The translations under genes were made by a program, and so were the position numbers. Shown piece by piece: positions 1-13,135 of a DNA stretch of 64,000 bases (position 1 is the first letter of the stretch; every line of letters starts with the position of its first letter). The stretch is from Methanosarcina horonobensis HB-1 = JCM 15518. Lineage in GTDB: Archaea; Halobacteriota; Methanosarcinia; Methanosarcinales; Methanosarcinaceae. The DNA is taken from positions 4,071,036-4,135,035 of the forward strand of contig NZ_CP009516.1 of the NCBI RefSeq assembly GCF_000970285.1. The letters run 5' to 3'. The notes below the pieces were generated by a model. It was given only the letters and a program-made list of their open reading frames with translations, had not been told where the DNA came from and did not search any database.

Positions 1-1641
1 CCTGAGCCCGAAAGGCGTGAGCAGATCTTTTTCTACCCGGTCTACAATAGCCTTTTCTTTTTCCGGAGAAAGCATGGTGTAAGGGAGAGAGACAGCAAAA
101 ATCTGGTTCGGACGAATTGAAGGATCTTTAATCTGATTTCCTTCTTTATCCTCAGATACGATATCATAGAGGCAGTTAGCTTCCGGGTTCCAGAAGACTT
201 TTTCAAAGTTAGAGGCAACTCCGGCTGCAAGAGTATCATATGAAGAGGTTTCTTTGCCAAGCAGATCTCCCAGGCTGCAAGCAGTTCTAAGAGCATTATA
301 CCAGAGAGCATTAATCTCACATGCTTTACCTGCTCTTGGAGTCACCGGATTATTGTTTACTTTAGCATCCATCCAGGTCAGCTGAGGACCCTGCTTGATA
401 AGGTAATCAGAATCCATTCCAATCCCAAAGTCCGTACCTTTGCTGTAATTATCTATTATTTCTTCCACAGTTTCCCATATATCCGAAAGGAACAGGAGAT
501 CTTCGGTATATGCAAAATAACGGCTCAGGGAGTGAATAAACCACAGGGATGCGTCAACTGTATTATAGGCTGGCTCTCCTCCAAAAGCCGGGAAATTATT
601 GGGGATCAAGCCTTTCCTGCAATTACCGGCAAAATTTTTTAGTATGGATTTGGCATCTTCAAAACGCCTGGGGATCAAAACCAGACCAGGCAGAGAGATC
701 ATTGCATCCCTCCCCCAGTCTGAGAACCAGGGATAACCGGCTATTATTGTCTTTTCACCTGTGGAAGGGTGTTTTACGATAAAAGAGTCCGTTGCCCTGA
801 GAAGTTTGAGTGCGAAAGGTTCGGTAAGCCTTGAATTAAAAGCAAAAAGATTCTGTCGGTAAACCTCTCTTGTATAGAGATCTTCAGCTTTTTCGAGAGT
901 AAAAGAAGAAATATTTTCAGTTGAAGCAGCAATAAAAAAATAAGAGGTCCCCAATTTAAGTTTACTTTCAAAGTAACCGGGATTGAAGTTGTCTTCCTGG
1001 AATGAGAGCCCCCGGTCTTTCTCAATATCGTATTCGAAGTTATAGTACCACTTTGGCTCGGCATGGTACTGGAGATTGGATGAAAGCCAGAAAACAAAAC
1101 CATTAGAGCTTTCCAGTTTCACTCCTTTAGGTTCAGTTCTCTGAGAAAAAGAGATATCATTAGAACGTGTGGTCCCATGAAAGCTTCTTGCGTTCACCAG
1201 AGGAGAGATTCTCAGCAAAGCTCCCTCCCTGCGACACCTTATCTCATAGAGAACGCATGTCGTGTTACTATTGTGAACCATGAAAATCTTTTTTTTCACG
1301 GTAAAGTCTCCGGGCTGGTAAACCCAGAGAGGAGAAGGTGCCAGGATAAACTTGGAAAGATGAGTAAATCCTTCTGGATGAACTGTACCTGGATATTTGT
1401 GGGTTGCAAGCGGATAGGTCTCTTCATTTATAGAAAGCTCTTCATCCAGGGAGGAGAGCAGTAAAACCCTTCCAGGGGAATTCTTCGGAGCCGCAACAAG
1501 GAGTCCATGGTAGGTTCTTGCCCCAGCTCCAATGATAGTAGATGAAGCATATCCTCCGATCCCGTTCCCTACTATCCATTCTCTTTTTATACCTTCTTCA
1601 TAAGTATGAAACGAATCTGTTCCAAGTCTGATCCCACTCAT
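1..1641 (-). CDS. Glycogen debranching enzyme, archaeal type (5' part, runs off the window)
   Basis: Minus-strand frame open from an ATG at 1641 to base 1, giving 547 residues with no stop, so the 3' end lies outside the window. The N-terminal domain (about residues 1-215, opening MSGIRLGTDSFHTYEEGIKR, then GNGIGGYASST) matches the GDE N-terminal domain. From about residue 300 the motif PWFSDWGRDAM, followed by a glucoamylase-like alpha/alpha toroid, is that of the amylo-alpha-1,6-glucosidase catalytic domain. The expected role is hydrolysis of alpha-1,6 branches in cytoplasmic glycogen, which methanosarcinas store. A second ATG four bases upstream is in a different frame. The gene is divergent from the nuclease-fold gene at 1800. 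Family assignment is firm; exact substrate is inferred. Confidence 0.88.
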   Translation of the reverse strand, partial: MSGIRLGTDSFHTYEEGIKREWIVGNGIGGYASSTIIGAGARTYHGLLVAAPKNSPGRVLLLSSLDEELSINEETYPLATHKYPGTVHPEGFTHLSKFILAPSPLWVYQPGDFTVKKKIFMVHNSNTTCVLYEIRCRREGALLRISPLVNARSFHGTTRSNDISFSQRTEPKGVKLESSNGFVFWLSSNLQYHAEPKWYYNFEYDIEKDRGLSFQEDNFNPGYFESKLKLGTSYFFIAASTENISSFTLEKAEDLYTREVYRQNLFAFNSRLTEPFALKLLRATDSFIVKHPSTGEKTIIAGYPWFSDWGRDAMISLPGLVLIPRRFEDAKSILKNFAGNCRKGLIPNNFPAFGGEPAYNTVDASLWFIHSLSRYFAYTEDLLFLSDIWETVEEIIDNYSKGTDFGIGMDSDYLIKQGPQLTWMDAKVNNNPVTPRAGKACEINALWYNALRTACSLGDLLGKETSSYDTLAAGVASNFEKVFWNPEANCLYDIVSEDKEGNQIKDPSIRPNQIFAVSLPYTMLSPEKEKAIVDRVEKDLLTPFGLR

Positions 1642-1799
1642 ACATACCTGATTAGGATTTGATTTCTTATATAGTTGTACGTTTAGAAAGAGGTTTAAAC
1701 AGAGAAGTAGGCATACGGTATAATAAGTTTTAAGATAATTATATTTAAATTGTAAACATAAACTATTTTAGCTGTGCAGGACATAAGAAAGTGAGAATC
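1642..1799. promoter_or_regulatory. Divergent intergenic promoter region
   Basis: AT-rich 158-base gap between two divergent genes. An archaeal TATA-like element (ATATTTAAAT, 1741-1750) lies 50-60 bases before the rightward gene, and other A/T-rich stretches could serve the leftward gene. No operator-like palindrome stands out. Confidence 0.4.
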
Positions 1800-2942
1800 A
1801 TGAAGCAAGACCTTTTAGAACTCCTTGTTGATATCTTCAAATCATCCGGATACAATGTCATAATATCCAGCCAGTATGACATCCTTGTAGAGAAAAATGG
1901 GCATAAGGCTTATGTCATGTGTGCCCTGAGACCAGACTACGAGGAAATAAGATCTTTTTCGGAAAAGATAAAAGGTTGTACCGGAATCTATGTGATGACC
2001 CAGAAAACTTCGGGAGAACTGAATGATTACGCAGCCGAACTCGGGATATATATCTGGGACAGGGACGAACTGGCTCTTCAGATAGGAAGAGCGGTTCTGG
2101 CAAACATGGAAAGAAAATTAAGAGATTGTCAGACAGAATCCGAAATATCTCCAAATGAACATAAAGAACAGGCAGCCTCTGCCCCGGAATCTGCCGAAGA
2201 AAACTGGGAGGAGGAAGATTTCGAACAGGAGTCCTGTTCCGCAGGGGAACTTGTACCGCTTCAAGAGATGTCGAGAGAGACAGAAAGGATCTCTTTTGAA
2301 TCAAGAATCATGTCGCCAGTTGAGGAGAGAAAGCCTTTAAAGAGGCTGGAGAAAAATGAGGATTCTAGAGCCGAACAGTATGAGATGCTGAACATTCAGT
2401 CTGTAGAACCAAGGATTTCTAAAGATCAGGCAATTATTATTGCAAAACCCTATCTTAGCAGCCCTAAAGATGCAGTTCTGAAATTCGTACCTTTCTGGAA
2501 GTATTCTTATAGCGTTGAAGCCGAAAAGCGGTTCAGGTCAAAAGTCATGAGTATTACAGGAGAAGGAAAAGGTTTTCTTAACGCTCTGAATAAGTCAAGA
2601 GAAAAAATGGACATAGAAGGACTTGGAATACCTACCAAAATTCCGGCAGTGCAATACGAGCTAAAGCGGCCGAATGTGGATAAAAAACAGGCAGAAAAGG
2701 TCCTTCTTGATTTAATTATACAGGAAAATACACGCGAAATGCGTTTTAATAACCTGGAAGGACAGGCAATTATTTATGAACAAAAGAGTATAAGCCCAAA
2801 AGCCGACGAAATAGAACTCGATATGGAGCTTGTATATGTTCCTGTCTGGGAAGTAAAAGGTAAACGCAATTCCCTTGAGATCAATGCTTATAATGCCAGC
2901 GTGCTCGAAGAGCCCATAGATGAAGATGCCGAATTCCTTTAA
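1800..2942 (+). CDS. Restriction-endonuclease-fold protein of unknown function
   Basis: 380 residues from ATG 1800. A GTG at 1791 would add three residues, but GTGAG just before the ATG looks like the ribosome-binding site, so 1800 is preferred. Residues 1-105 (LLVDIFKSSGYNV, then an alternating beta/alpha pattern ending GIYIWDRDELALQIGRA) resemble the Mrr / PD-(D/E)XK endonuclease-like fold. Residues about 110-200 form an acidic, probably disordered linker. The C-terminal half contains two related segments (FVPFWKYSYSVEAE and LVYVPVWEVKGKRNSLEI), suggesting an internal duplication. No catalytic triad can be assigned with confidence. It could be a nuclease or merely a DNA-associated protein; no partner gene indicates a restriction system. 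Confidence 0.6.
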   Translation: MKQDLLELLVDIFKSSGYNVIISSQYDILVEKNGHKAYVMCALRPDYEEIRSFSEKIKGCTGIYVMTQKTSGELNDYAAELGIYIWDRDELALQIGRAVLANMERKLRDCQTESEISPNEHKEQAASAPESAEENWEEEDFEQESCSAGELVPLQEMSRETERISFESRIMSPVEERKPLKRLEKNEDSRAEQYEMLNIQSVEPRISKDQAIIIAKPYLSSPKDAVLKFVPFWKYSYSVEAEKRFRSKVMSITGEGKGFLNALNKSREKMDIEGLGIPTKIPAVQYELKRPNVDKKQAEKVLLDLIIQENTREMRFNNLEGQAIIYEQKSISPKADEIELDMELVYVPVWEVKGKRNSLEINAYNASVLEEPIDEDAEFL

Positions 2943-3235
2943 AGGAAAACCCAAAAAAATATCAGAAGAAAAATATATAATATAGAAAATATATTTACAT
3001 ATTGGGAGAAAAACGGACTTCCAGAAGAAAGAATCCATCATCTGCCCTTCAAGACTTCTTTACAAGGCTTTTTCAGGGGAAAAAAGGTGCCATCTCACAT
3101 AAGCATTATATGTCTTAGATGCAAGACTATATAACGCTTAGGAATCATCTATAAGCTGTAACGGATGGCATTCTTTAGAAATTAAAGATATTCAATATTT
3201 TAAATTTACCAAAATGAAAAAAGAGGTGCATATAA

Positions 3236-3556
3236 ATGATCGAAGTAACAGAAAAAGCTGCAACAGAACTGAAAACACTGCTTGAACAGGAGGGCAAGCC
3301 TGAACTTGCGCTCAGAATCTTTGTTGCTGGAGTAGCCTGCAGTGGAGTACAGTACGGACTGGCCCTCGACGATGAAGTTAAAGAAGACGATGTCACAATG
3401 GAAAGCAATGGAATAAAGCTTGTAATGGCAAAGGATATCGAGAGGAGCTTCTCCGAGGGCAGCATCGATTACATCGAAGATGAAAACGGGAAAGGTTTCC
3501 TTATCCGCAACCCAAGCGCCGGCGGCGGATGCGGTACCTGTGGCGGCTGCCATTAA
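3236..3556 (+). CDS. HesB/IscA-type (A-type) iron-sulfur carrier protein
   Basis: 106 residues, ATG 3236 preceded by GAGGTG at suitable spacing. The start MIEVTEKAATELKTLL and the core RIFVAGVACSGVQYGLALDD are typical of the HesB/IscA fold. The conserved central cysteine is present (ACSG), and the C terminus carries a glycine/cysteine-rich tail (GGGCGTCGGCH) supplying the other ligands. A-type proteins bind and hand over Fe-S clusters in the cytoplasm. The tail has three cysteines and a terminal His rather than the bacterial CGC pattern, a variant seen in archaeal and clostridial members. No isc/suf partner is adjacent. The upstream 293 bases (2943-3235) hold nothing recognisable besides A/T-rich promoter-like sequence. 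Confidence 0.82.
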   Translation: MIEVTEKAATELKTLLEQEGKPELALRIFVAGVACSGVQYGLALDDEVKEDDVTMESNGIKLVMAKDIERSFSEGSIDYIEDENGKGFLIRNPSAGGGCGTCGGCH

Positions 3557-3637
3557 ATAAAAAACTACACTAAACGTATGAAATACCCGAACCTGAAGAA
3601 GCAAATCAAAAAATAAAAACAAAGGAGAAGGAAATCT

Positions 3638-4000
3638 ATGTTTCCAGGAATGGGAGGCGTGGGTGGCCGGGGAATGAATCCGGCTAAAATGAAGCAGATG
3701 ATGAAGCAGATGGGGATTGATGTTAAAGAACTTAAGGACGTTGAAGAAGTTGTTATAAAAACTGCAGACTCTAACATAATTATTGAAAATGCAAACGTTA
3801 CTATAATGACAGTCCAGGGTTCGGAAACATATCAGATTGTAGGCGATGCAAAGGAAGTCCCAAAATCTCAGGAAATCCCTGCCGAAGACATCAAACTTGT
3901 AATGGAGCAGACCGGCGTCTCCGAAGAAGAAGCCAGGAACGCCCTGAAGAACTCAAACGGAGATCTGGCAGAAGCCATTGTGGCACTTTCTTCTGCCTGA
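3638..4000 (+). CDS. nac: Nascent polypeptide-associated complex protein (archaeal NAC)
   Basis: 120 residues with a strong GGAG ribosome-binding site upstream. The start MFPGMGGVGGRGMNPAKMKQ is the standard archaeal NAC N terminus. The NAC beta-barrel domain follows (about residues 25-75), with a C-terminal UBA domain (about 80-120, EQTGVSEEEARNALKNSNGD). It binds ribosomes near the exit tunnel as a homodimer and shields nascent chains. Length and domain order are normal. It lies 81 bases after the Fe-S carrier gene and may be cotranscribed with it. Confidence 0.95.
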   Translation: MFPGMGGVGGRGMNPAKMKQMMKQMGIDVKELKDVEEVVIKTADSNIIIENANVTIMTVQGSETYQIVGDAKEVPKSQEIPAEDIKLVMEQTGVSEEEARNALKNSNGDLAEAIVALSSA

Positions 4001-4248
4001 TTCCTTTCTTCATTTTATAAGTATCTCATTTACGAACTTCTAATTTTATAAACTCCTATTTTAGGATTATCTCACTTTTACCTTACATAAAAAATTATTT
4101 TCAACGTTCTCTTTCAACACTTTATTCTAACCTGTTTTTGATATTATTTTCAAGAGAGCACCTTGAATATCTTGCCGGAATATCTGTCAGAAACACCAAC
4201 AATCTAAAATAGGATAAAGAGAGAGAAAACAGAATAAAGGAAGAAAAG

Positions 4249-5619
4249 ATGTTGGAAAATAAAAACGTTGAAAGGGAGAAACTAGCAAGCAGGGTAGGCT
4301 TTCTACTTATTTCAGCCGGATGTGCAATCGGACTGGGAAATGTCTGGCGTTTTCCCTTTATCACTGGAAAATATGGAGGGGCAGCTTTTGTCCTGGTTTA
4401 CCTTGCATTCCTGCTTTTACTCGGCCTTCCGATAATGGTAATGGAATTCTCAATTGGCAGGGCCGGACGCCTCAATATCGCAGGGGCCATGAGGGCACTG
4501 GAACCTGCAAACAGTAAATGGCATATCTTTGGATACCTCGGGATCATAGGAAATGTTATTCTGGTAATGTTTTACACAACTGTTGCTGGCTGGAGTTTTG
4601 CCTACTTTTATAAAGAACTTACAGGCGTTTTCAACGGGCTTTCTCCTGAAGAAATAGGAACCGCTTTCGAGATCTTTCTTGGCAGTACTGGAGAGCTAAT
4701 CATCTGGATGGCTCTTGTGGTAATCCTTGGCTTCTTCATATGCTCCCTTGGGCTTCAGGAAGGTGTTGAAAGAGTAAGCAAACTCATGATGTCCGGCATG
4801 TTCATCATGCTCTTAATACTTGTCTTCAAAGCCATAACCTTACCCGGAGCATCAACAGGCCTGAGTTTCTACCTTAAACCTGATTTTTCAAACTTTAGCT
4901 GGGAAAGCGTTTATGCTGCAATGGGACAGGCATTCTTTACTCTGAGCCTTGGGATAGGAGGGATGACAATTTTTGGCAGTTATATAGGAAAGGAACGCTC
5001 CCTTACAGGAGAATCCCTAAATGTCATAGCACTTGACACCCTAACTGCGTTCCTCGCAGGGCTGGTGATTTTCCCTGCTGCTTTCGCTTTCGGTGTGAAT
5101 GTAGGGTCCGGACCCGGCCTTATTTTCGTAACACTTCCAAACATATTTAATCAGATGCTGGGAGGCCAGTTTTGGGGCATCCTCTTTTTCATGTTTCTGA
5201 CCTTTGCCGCAATGACAACCATTATCGGGATATTTGAAAACATCATGGCCTTTACAATTGACGAATGGGGATGGGAACGAAAAAGAGCTGCTTTGATAAA
5301 CGGGATTGGGATCTTCATCCTTTCTCTTCCGTGTGTACTTGGTTTTGGTCCCTGGAGCAGTTTTGCACTCCTTGGGGAAGGCACAGTGGTTCTTGACCTG
5401 GAAGATTTCATCCTGAGCTATAACCTTCTTCCGATCGGAGCCCTTGTCTTTGTGCTCTTCTGTACCAGAAACTTCGGTTGGGGCTGGAAAAACTTTATAG
5501 AAGAAGCTGATGCAGGAAAAGGGATCAAATTTCCAAAATGGCTTAAACCTTATGTGAGTTATGTTCTTCCCCTGATCATACTTGTAGTATTTATCAAAGG
5601 CTGGATGGACATATTCTAA
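4249..5619 (+). CDS. Sodium-dependent transporter, NSS/SNF family
   Basis: 456 residues, mostly hydrophobic, about 11-12 membrane segments. The N-terminal SRVGFLLISAGCAIGLGNVW followed by RFPFITGKYGGAAFVLVYL is the TM1-TM2 signature of neurotransmitter:sodium symporters, including the unwound glycine region that binds Na+ and substrate. TM6-type and TM8-type segments follow (AAMGQAFFTLSLGIGGMTIF; FLTFAAMTTIIGIFENIMA). Members import amino acids or related small solutes; the substrate cannot be told from sequence. RBS-like GGAAGAAAAG precedes the ATG. It is monocistronic, with about 250 bases of A/T-rich upstream sequence. Confidence 0.9.
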   Translation: MLENKNVEREKLASRVGFLLISAGCAIGLGNVWRFPFITGKYGGAAFVLVYLAFLLLLGLPIMVMEFSIGRAGRLNIAGAMRALEPANSKWHIFGYLGIIGNVILVMFYTTVAGWSFAYFYKELTGVFNGLSPEEIGTAFEIFLGSTGELIIWMALVVILGFFICSLGLQEGVERVSKLMMSGMFIMLLILVFKAITLPGASTGLSFYLKPDFSNFSWESVYAAMGQAFFTLSLGIGGMTIFGSYIGKERSLTGESLNVIALDTLTAFLAGLVIFPAAFAFGVNVGSGPGLIFVTLPNIFNQMLGGQFWGILFFMFLTFAAMTTIIGIFENIMAFTIDEWGWERKRAALINGIGIFILSLPCVLGFGPWSSFALLGEGTVVLDLEDFILSYNLLPIGALVFVLFCTRNFGWGWKNFIEEADAGKGIKFPKWLKPYVSYVLPLIILVVFIKGWMDIF

Positions 5620-5775
5620 GATACTGAAACTAAGATAGAAGATTAGAAGAAAGATTGGAAGGAAATTGTGATTCTTAAAAACAATATCAGAAAGACATTC
5701 AGAAAATCAGAAATCATTGAGAAAAAGCAATTCAAAAAATCAGTTTTAAAATTAGAAGTATTAAAGTATTATAAG

Positions 5776-5908
5776 GTGAGCTTGGCAGCGATCCAGAGTT
5801 CCCGAAGGCTCGCACACTTCAGTACAGTAAGGAACGCGGGCAGGCTTATCTGCTGTGTTCGGGATGGGTACAGGAGTTGCCCTGCCGCTATGGCCGCCAA
5901 ACTCAACC
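5776..5908 (-). rRNA. 5S ribosomal RNA
   Basis: The complement reads GGUUGAGUUUGGCGGCCAUA at the 5' end and ends GCUGCCAAGCUCACCUU, so the ends pair into a long helix I. The internal segment ACCCAUCCCGAACACAGCAG is the universal 5S loop region. It is the last gene of the rRNA operon, 62 bases after the 23S end. End coordinates are good to a few bases. No tRNA follows it; bases 5620-5775 hold nothing recognisable. Confidence 0.95.
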
Positions 5909-5970
5909 TATAAAATGGATATTTTGTGGAATAAGAAGTCATGTATGGTGCTGCATACCGGATTTCGCCT

Positions 5971-8898
<2,928 letters not shown>

Positions 8899-9116
8899 AG
8901 TAAGCGTCCAGTATACAGCACCTATACACGACTTCATCTGCCTGCGGTTCCGCGCAGGCTATCCATCCTTCCCCGAAAATTTACTTTCCGGGTGCACTTG
9001 ATGATTTGTAAAATTTGTTATTTGGAATAACAAACTGATTAATGGAGAAATCCGAAGGATTTCTGGTTTGAGGATTTGTAGGTTTATCGGCATCCGGGTG
9101 ACAGTGTTTTATGCTT
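8899..9116 (-). other. 16S-23S internal transcribed spacer, no tRNA
   Basis: The spacer of about 218 bases contains no tRNA-Ala, unlike many archaeal operons. Bases 8907-8932 are complementary to 5936-5962 beyond the 3' end of 23S: a 16-pair uninterrupted helix, a small asymmetric internal loop, then 7 more pairs. This is the stem from which archaeal splicing endonuclease excises pre-23S. A second hairpin lies near 9043-9065 (GAAATCC/GGATTTC). Confidence 0.85.
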
Positions 9117-10592
<1,476 letters not shown>

Positions 10593-11260
10593 GTTAATGT
10601 ATCGCACACTTAAAATTAAAGGTCTTGGTCGCAGAAACTTGCACTAACAACTATCAATTCAGTTAGTTCATTTCGCGATAAAATGTTTGAAACATCTATC
10701 ACCCAGAATTAACCGAACCGACAAATCCTCGTCAGTCAGGAAACAACTCCTGACTCCATTTTTAATGAGTAGTAATTCTGCATTTGTGATGCAGGAAATT
10801 AGAGTTACGCGCCCATAGTATTTAAAGGTATCGAACTCCCTGTTGAACAGGAAGGATCTTCACCAGATCACACTACGAGAAAAACTGTCTAGCATGTAAT
10901 TAGAACCACACTAGATCAGGAATATATATGTACGCACTCATAGTATTTAAAGATATGTATACCCTCTTTGAGAAGAGAAAATATCAAACCATCAGACTAT
11001 GAGAAAACCAACCAGCACAAAGAGACTCATGCCGAGATAGGAAACACATATACATCAGTTTTAGTATATAAAGCTTATTGTTCAGGAAACTTTGTAAAGA
11101 AAAACAATAATAACAGACGATGACACATTGTTTTTTCAATTCCTGAATTCCCACTCTAGAATCGATAATTCGAGAGCGGTGCACGCTTGTTTTGCGCGTG
11201 AGACATACAAAGGCACATCCGATATATATATCTGTCGCCTCATGCAATACTTAATAAAAA
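10593..11260 (-). promoter_or_regulatory. rRNA operon leader with three tandem promoters
   Basis: Three near-copies of the same TATA block lie upstream of 16S on the minus strand: TTTAAATACTATG at 10815-10826 (P1) and 10940-10951 (P2), and TTTATATACTA at 11062-11072 (P3). They are 125 and 121 bases apart. Each is followed towards 16S by similar sequence including CTACGAG or CTATGAG-type blocks, so the units look duplicated. Initiation would be expected about 25 bases on the 16S side of each box. Between P1 and 16S lies a hairpin GTCAGGA...TCCTGAC (about 10732-10755). No ORF in this stretch is convincing. Confidence 0.75.
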
Positions 11261-11374
11261 ACAAGAACAAGAACAAAGTTAAAGGTAGCAGAAAAGCGCA
11301 GCATTAAAATAACAACAGGAAGTTGAAAGCTGCACGATGAATAACCTTAAAGCCCGAAAAAAGAGATATAAGGA

Positions 11375-11392
11375 TATTTAAGTGTATAAAAA
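11375..11392 (+). promoter_or_regulatory. TATA region for the aIF1A-rio1-dim2 operon
   Basis: TATTTAA (11375-11381) and GTATAAAAATA (from 11384) are good archaeal TATA elements. A start about 25 bases further on would give a leader of only some 30 bases before the proposed CTG start at 11440, leaving the GAGGT ribosome-binding site inside the transcript. Confidence 0.5.
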
Positions 11393-11439
11393 TAAAAAGT
11401 ACAATAATAATTACAATCTACATATAACGAGGTATCACA

Positions 11440-11769
11440 CTGGCAGACTTAAAGAAACCTACATCAAGAGCCAATACCAGCACAGAAGAGACAGTAACAA
11501 GAGTACGCATTCCTCGCAGAGAAAACAATGAGATCCTTGCAACCGTTGAAAGTCTCCTTGGTGCAAACAGGCTCAGGCTCCGCTGCATGGATGGAGTCGT
11601 CCGTATGGGGAGAATTCCAGGTTCGATGAAGAAGAAAACCTGGATAAGAGAAGGAGATGTCGTCATTGCTGTGCCATGGGAGTTCCAGAACGAAAAGGCA
11701 GACGTGATATGGAAATACACAAGGCCGCAGGTAGACTGGCTTGAAAGGAAAGGATACCTGAAAGGATAA
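11440..11769 (+). CDS. eif1A: Translation initiation factor aIF1A, CTG start
   Basis: 109 residues if read from CTG 11440 ([14 protein letters not shown], then the OB-fold core [20 protein letters not shown] and the C-terminal helix). An in-frame TAA at 11425-11427 caps the frame, and no ATG, GTG or TTG occurs until ATG 11587, which would delete half the OB fold. The codon at 11440 sits 6 bases after GAGGT, a good Shine-Dalgarno match, so a CTG start is the best reading. The factor promotes initiator tRNA and mRNA binding on the 30S subunit. It is cotranscribed with rio1, whose ATG lies one base after the stop. Confidence 0.9.
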   Translation: MADLKKPTSRANTSTEETVTRVRIPRRENNEILATVESLLGANRLRLRCMDGVVRMGRIPGSMKKKTWIREGDVVIAVPWEFQNEKADVIWKYTRPQVDWLERKGYLKG

Positions 11770-11770
11770 C

Positions 11771-12559
11771 ATGAGCAGGGACCTGGAAGACAAAGTAAAG
11801 CGCATCGATACCGCTAAAGATAAAGCACGGGCAAGAGAAAAAGACTCCGACCGGTTGAAGGTAGAAGAGAACGTATTTGACGTTCCCACTCTTAAAATCC
11901 TTTATACCCTTTCCAATAAAGGCATAATAAAATCAATGGGAGGAGCCATCAGTACCGGAAAGGAAGCAAATGTCTTCTATGCGGAAGGCGAGGAAAAGGA
12001 ACTGGCAATAAAGATATACAGAATGGCCAGCAGTACTTTCAAGGCAATGGACGCCTATATCATGAAAGACCCTCGCTTCACGAACATTAGAAATAACAGG
12101 CGAGATATCATTTTTGCATGGACACGTAAGGAATTGCAGAACCTGAAGCGTGCAAAGAGCGCAGGAGTACGGGTGCCTGAACCGATCATTGCTGAGAAAA
12201 ATATTCTCATAATGGAGTTCATGGGAGAAGAAAAGACACCCTATCCACTGTTGAAGAACACACCGCTGGAAAACGACGAGGCAAAGCTTGTTTATGATAG
12301 AATCGTCGAATATATGCGTCGCCTCTACAAAGAAGCTAATCTCGTACATGCTGACCTGAGTGAGTACAATATTCTCATTGACCCGGCAGATACAACCCCA
12401 ATCTTCATTGATATGGGGCAGTCCGTAACTCTGGAACATCCCAATGCCAGAGAGTTTCTCTACAGAGACGTGCTAAACATACTCAGGTTCTTCGGCCGCT
12501 ATGGGATCACGGACAAACCTGAAGAACTGCTTTCAAAAATACAGGCGGAAACAACATGA
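11771..12559 (+). CDS. rio1: RIO-type serine protein kinase Rio1
   Basis: 262 residues. The RIO fold is complete: the glycine-loop region SMGGAISTGKEANVFYAEG, the ATP lysine in LAIKIYR, the hinge NILIMEFMG, the catalytic loop LVHADLSEYNIL and the metal-binding IFIDMGQSV. The STGKEANVF motif identifies Rio1. Rio1 is an ATPase/kinase of late 40S/30S subunit maturation. It follows aIF1A directly and overlaps the KH gene by four bases (ATGA), implying translational coupling. Confidence 0.95.
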   Translation: MSRDLEDKVKRIDTAKDKARAREKDSDRLKVEENVFDVPTLKILYTLSNKGIIKSMGGAISTGKEANVFYAEGEEKELAIKIYRMASSTFKAMDAYIMKDPRFTNIRNNRRDIIFAWTRKELQNLKRAKSAGVRVPEPIIAEKNILIMEFMGEEKTPYPLLKNTPLENDEAKLVYDRIVEYMRRLYKEANLVHADLSEYNILIDPADTTPIFIDMGQSVTLEHPNAREFLYRDVLNILRFFGRYGITDKPEELLSKIQAETT

Positions 12560-13104
12560 CTCAGTATGTCAAAATCCCCAAAGAGAGAATCGGAGTAATT
12601 ATCGGTCCGAAAGGAGAAACAAAGAAACTCATAGAGGACAAAACCACATGTCAGCTGGAAATCGAGAGCGATAGTGGGAAAATCGATGTCACGTGCGAGG
12701 AAGATCCCTTAAAAGAATTCAGAGTCCTTGAGACTCTCAAAGCCATAGGAAGAGGCTTCAGTCCCGAAAAAGCCCTTGAAATCCTTGATGACGATATGCT
12801 GATGCTTGAAGTGATCGACCTTTCCGATGTTGCAACCACTCCAAAAGAGCTCCAGCGCATAAAAGGCAGGATAATAGGAAGAAACGGACGAACCCGAGAG
12901 CTTGCGGAAACCCTGATAAACGTCAAGATCTCCGTGTACGGAAAAACCGTATCCGTACTCGGGTACCCTGAGCAGAACACCATAATACGGACAGCCATAA
13001 AGATGCTGCTCGACGGAGCCACTCACGGCGCAGTCTACAAGTTCCTTGAGAAGAAACATCAGGAACTATTGCACTCGCAGCTGGACTCAATAGATTTTTA
13101 CTGA
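12556..13104 (+). CDS. KH-domain ribosome biogenesis protein, Dim2/Pno1 type
   Basis: 182 residues with two KH domains. The first carries RIGVIIGPKGETKKLIE (GXXG loop GPKG); the second carries RIIGRNGRTRELAETL (GRNG). The end HGAVYKFLEKKHQELL is diagnostic of archaeal Dim2. Dim2 binds the 3' end of 16S rRNA during small-subunit maturation. The order aIF1A-rio1-dim2 is widely conserved in Euryarchaeota. Its stop lies 31 bases from the convergent pyrC stop. Confidence 0.93.
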   Translation: MTQYVKIPKERIGVIIGPKGETKKLIEDKTTCQLEIESDSGKIDVTCEEDPLKEFRVLETLKAIGRGFSPEKALEILDDDMLMLEVIDLSDVATTPKELQRIKGRIIGRNGRTRELAETLINVKISVYGKTVSVLGYPEQNTIIRTAIKMLLDGATHGAVYKFLEKKHQELLHSQLDSIDFY

Positions 13105-13135
13105 AAAATTATTTAAAAAGGAGAGTTCCGGGACC

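Noticed and set aside
8899-9116. tRNA in the rRNA spacer
   Set aside because: No T-arm or anticodon-like sequence could be read on either strand; the spacer is taken up by the processing stem and short hairpins.
11587-11769. 60-residue protein from ATG 11587
   Set aside because: It is only the C-terminal half of aIF1A; the upstream frame encodes the rest with a CTG start.
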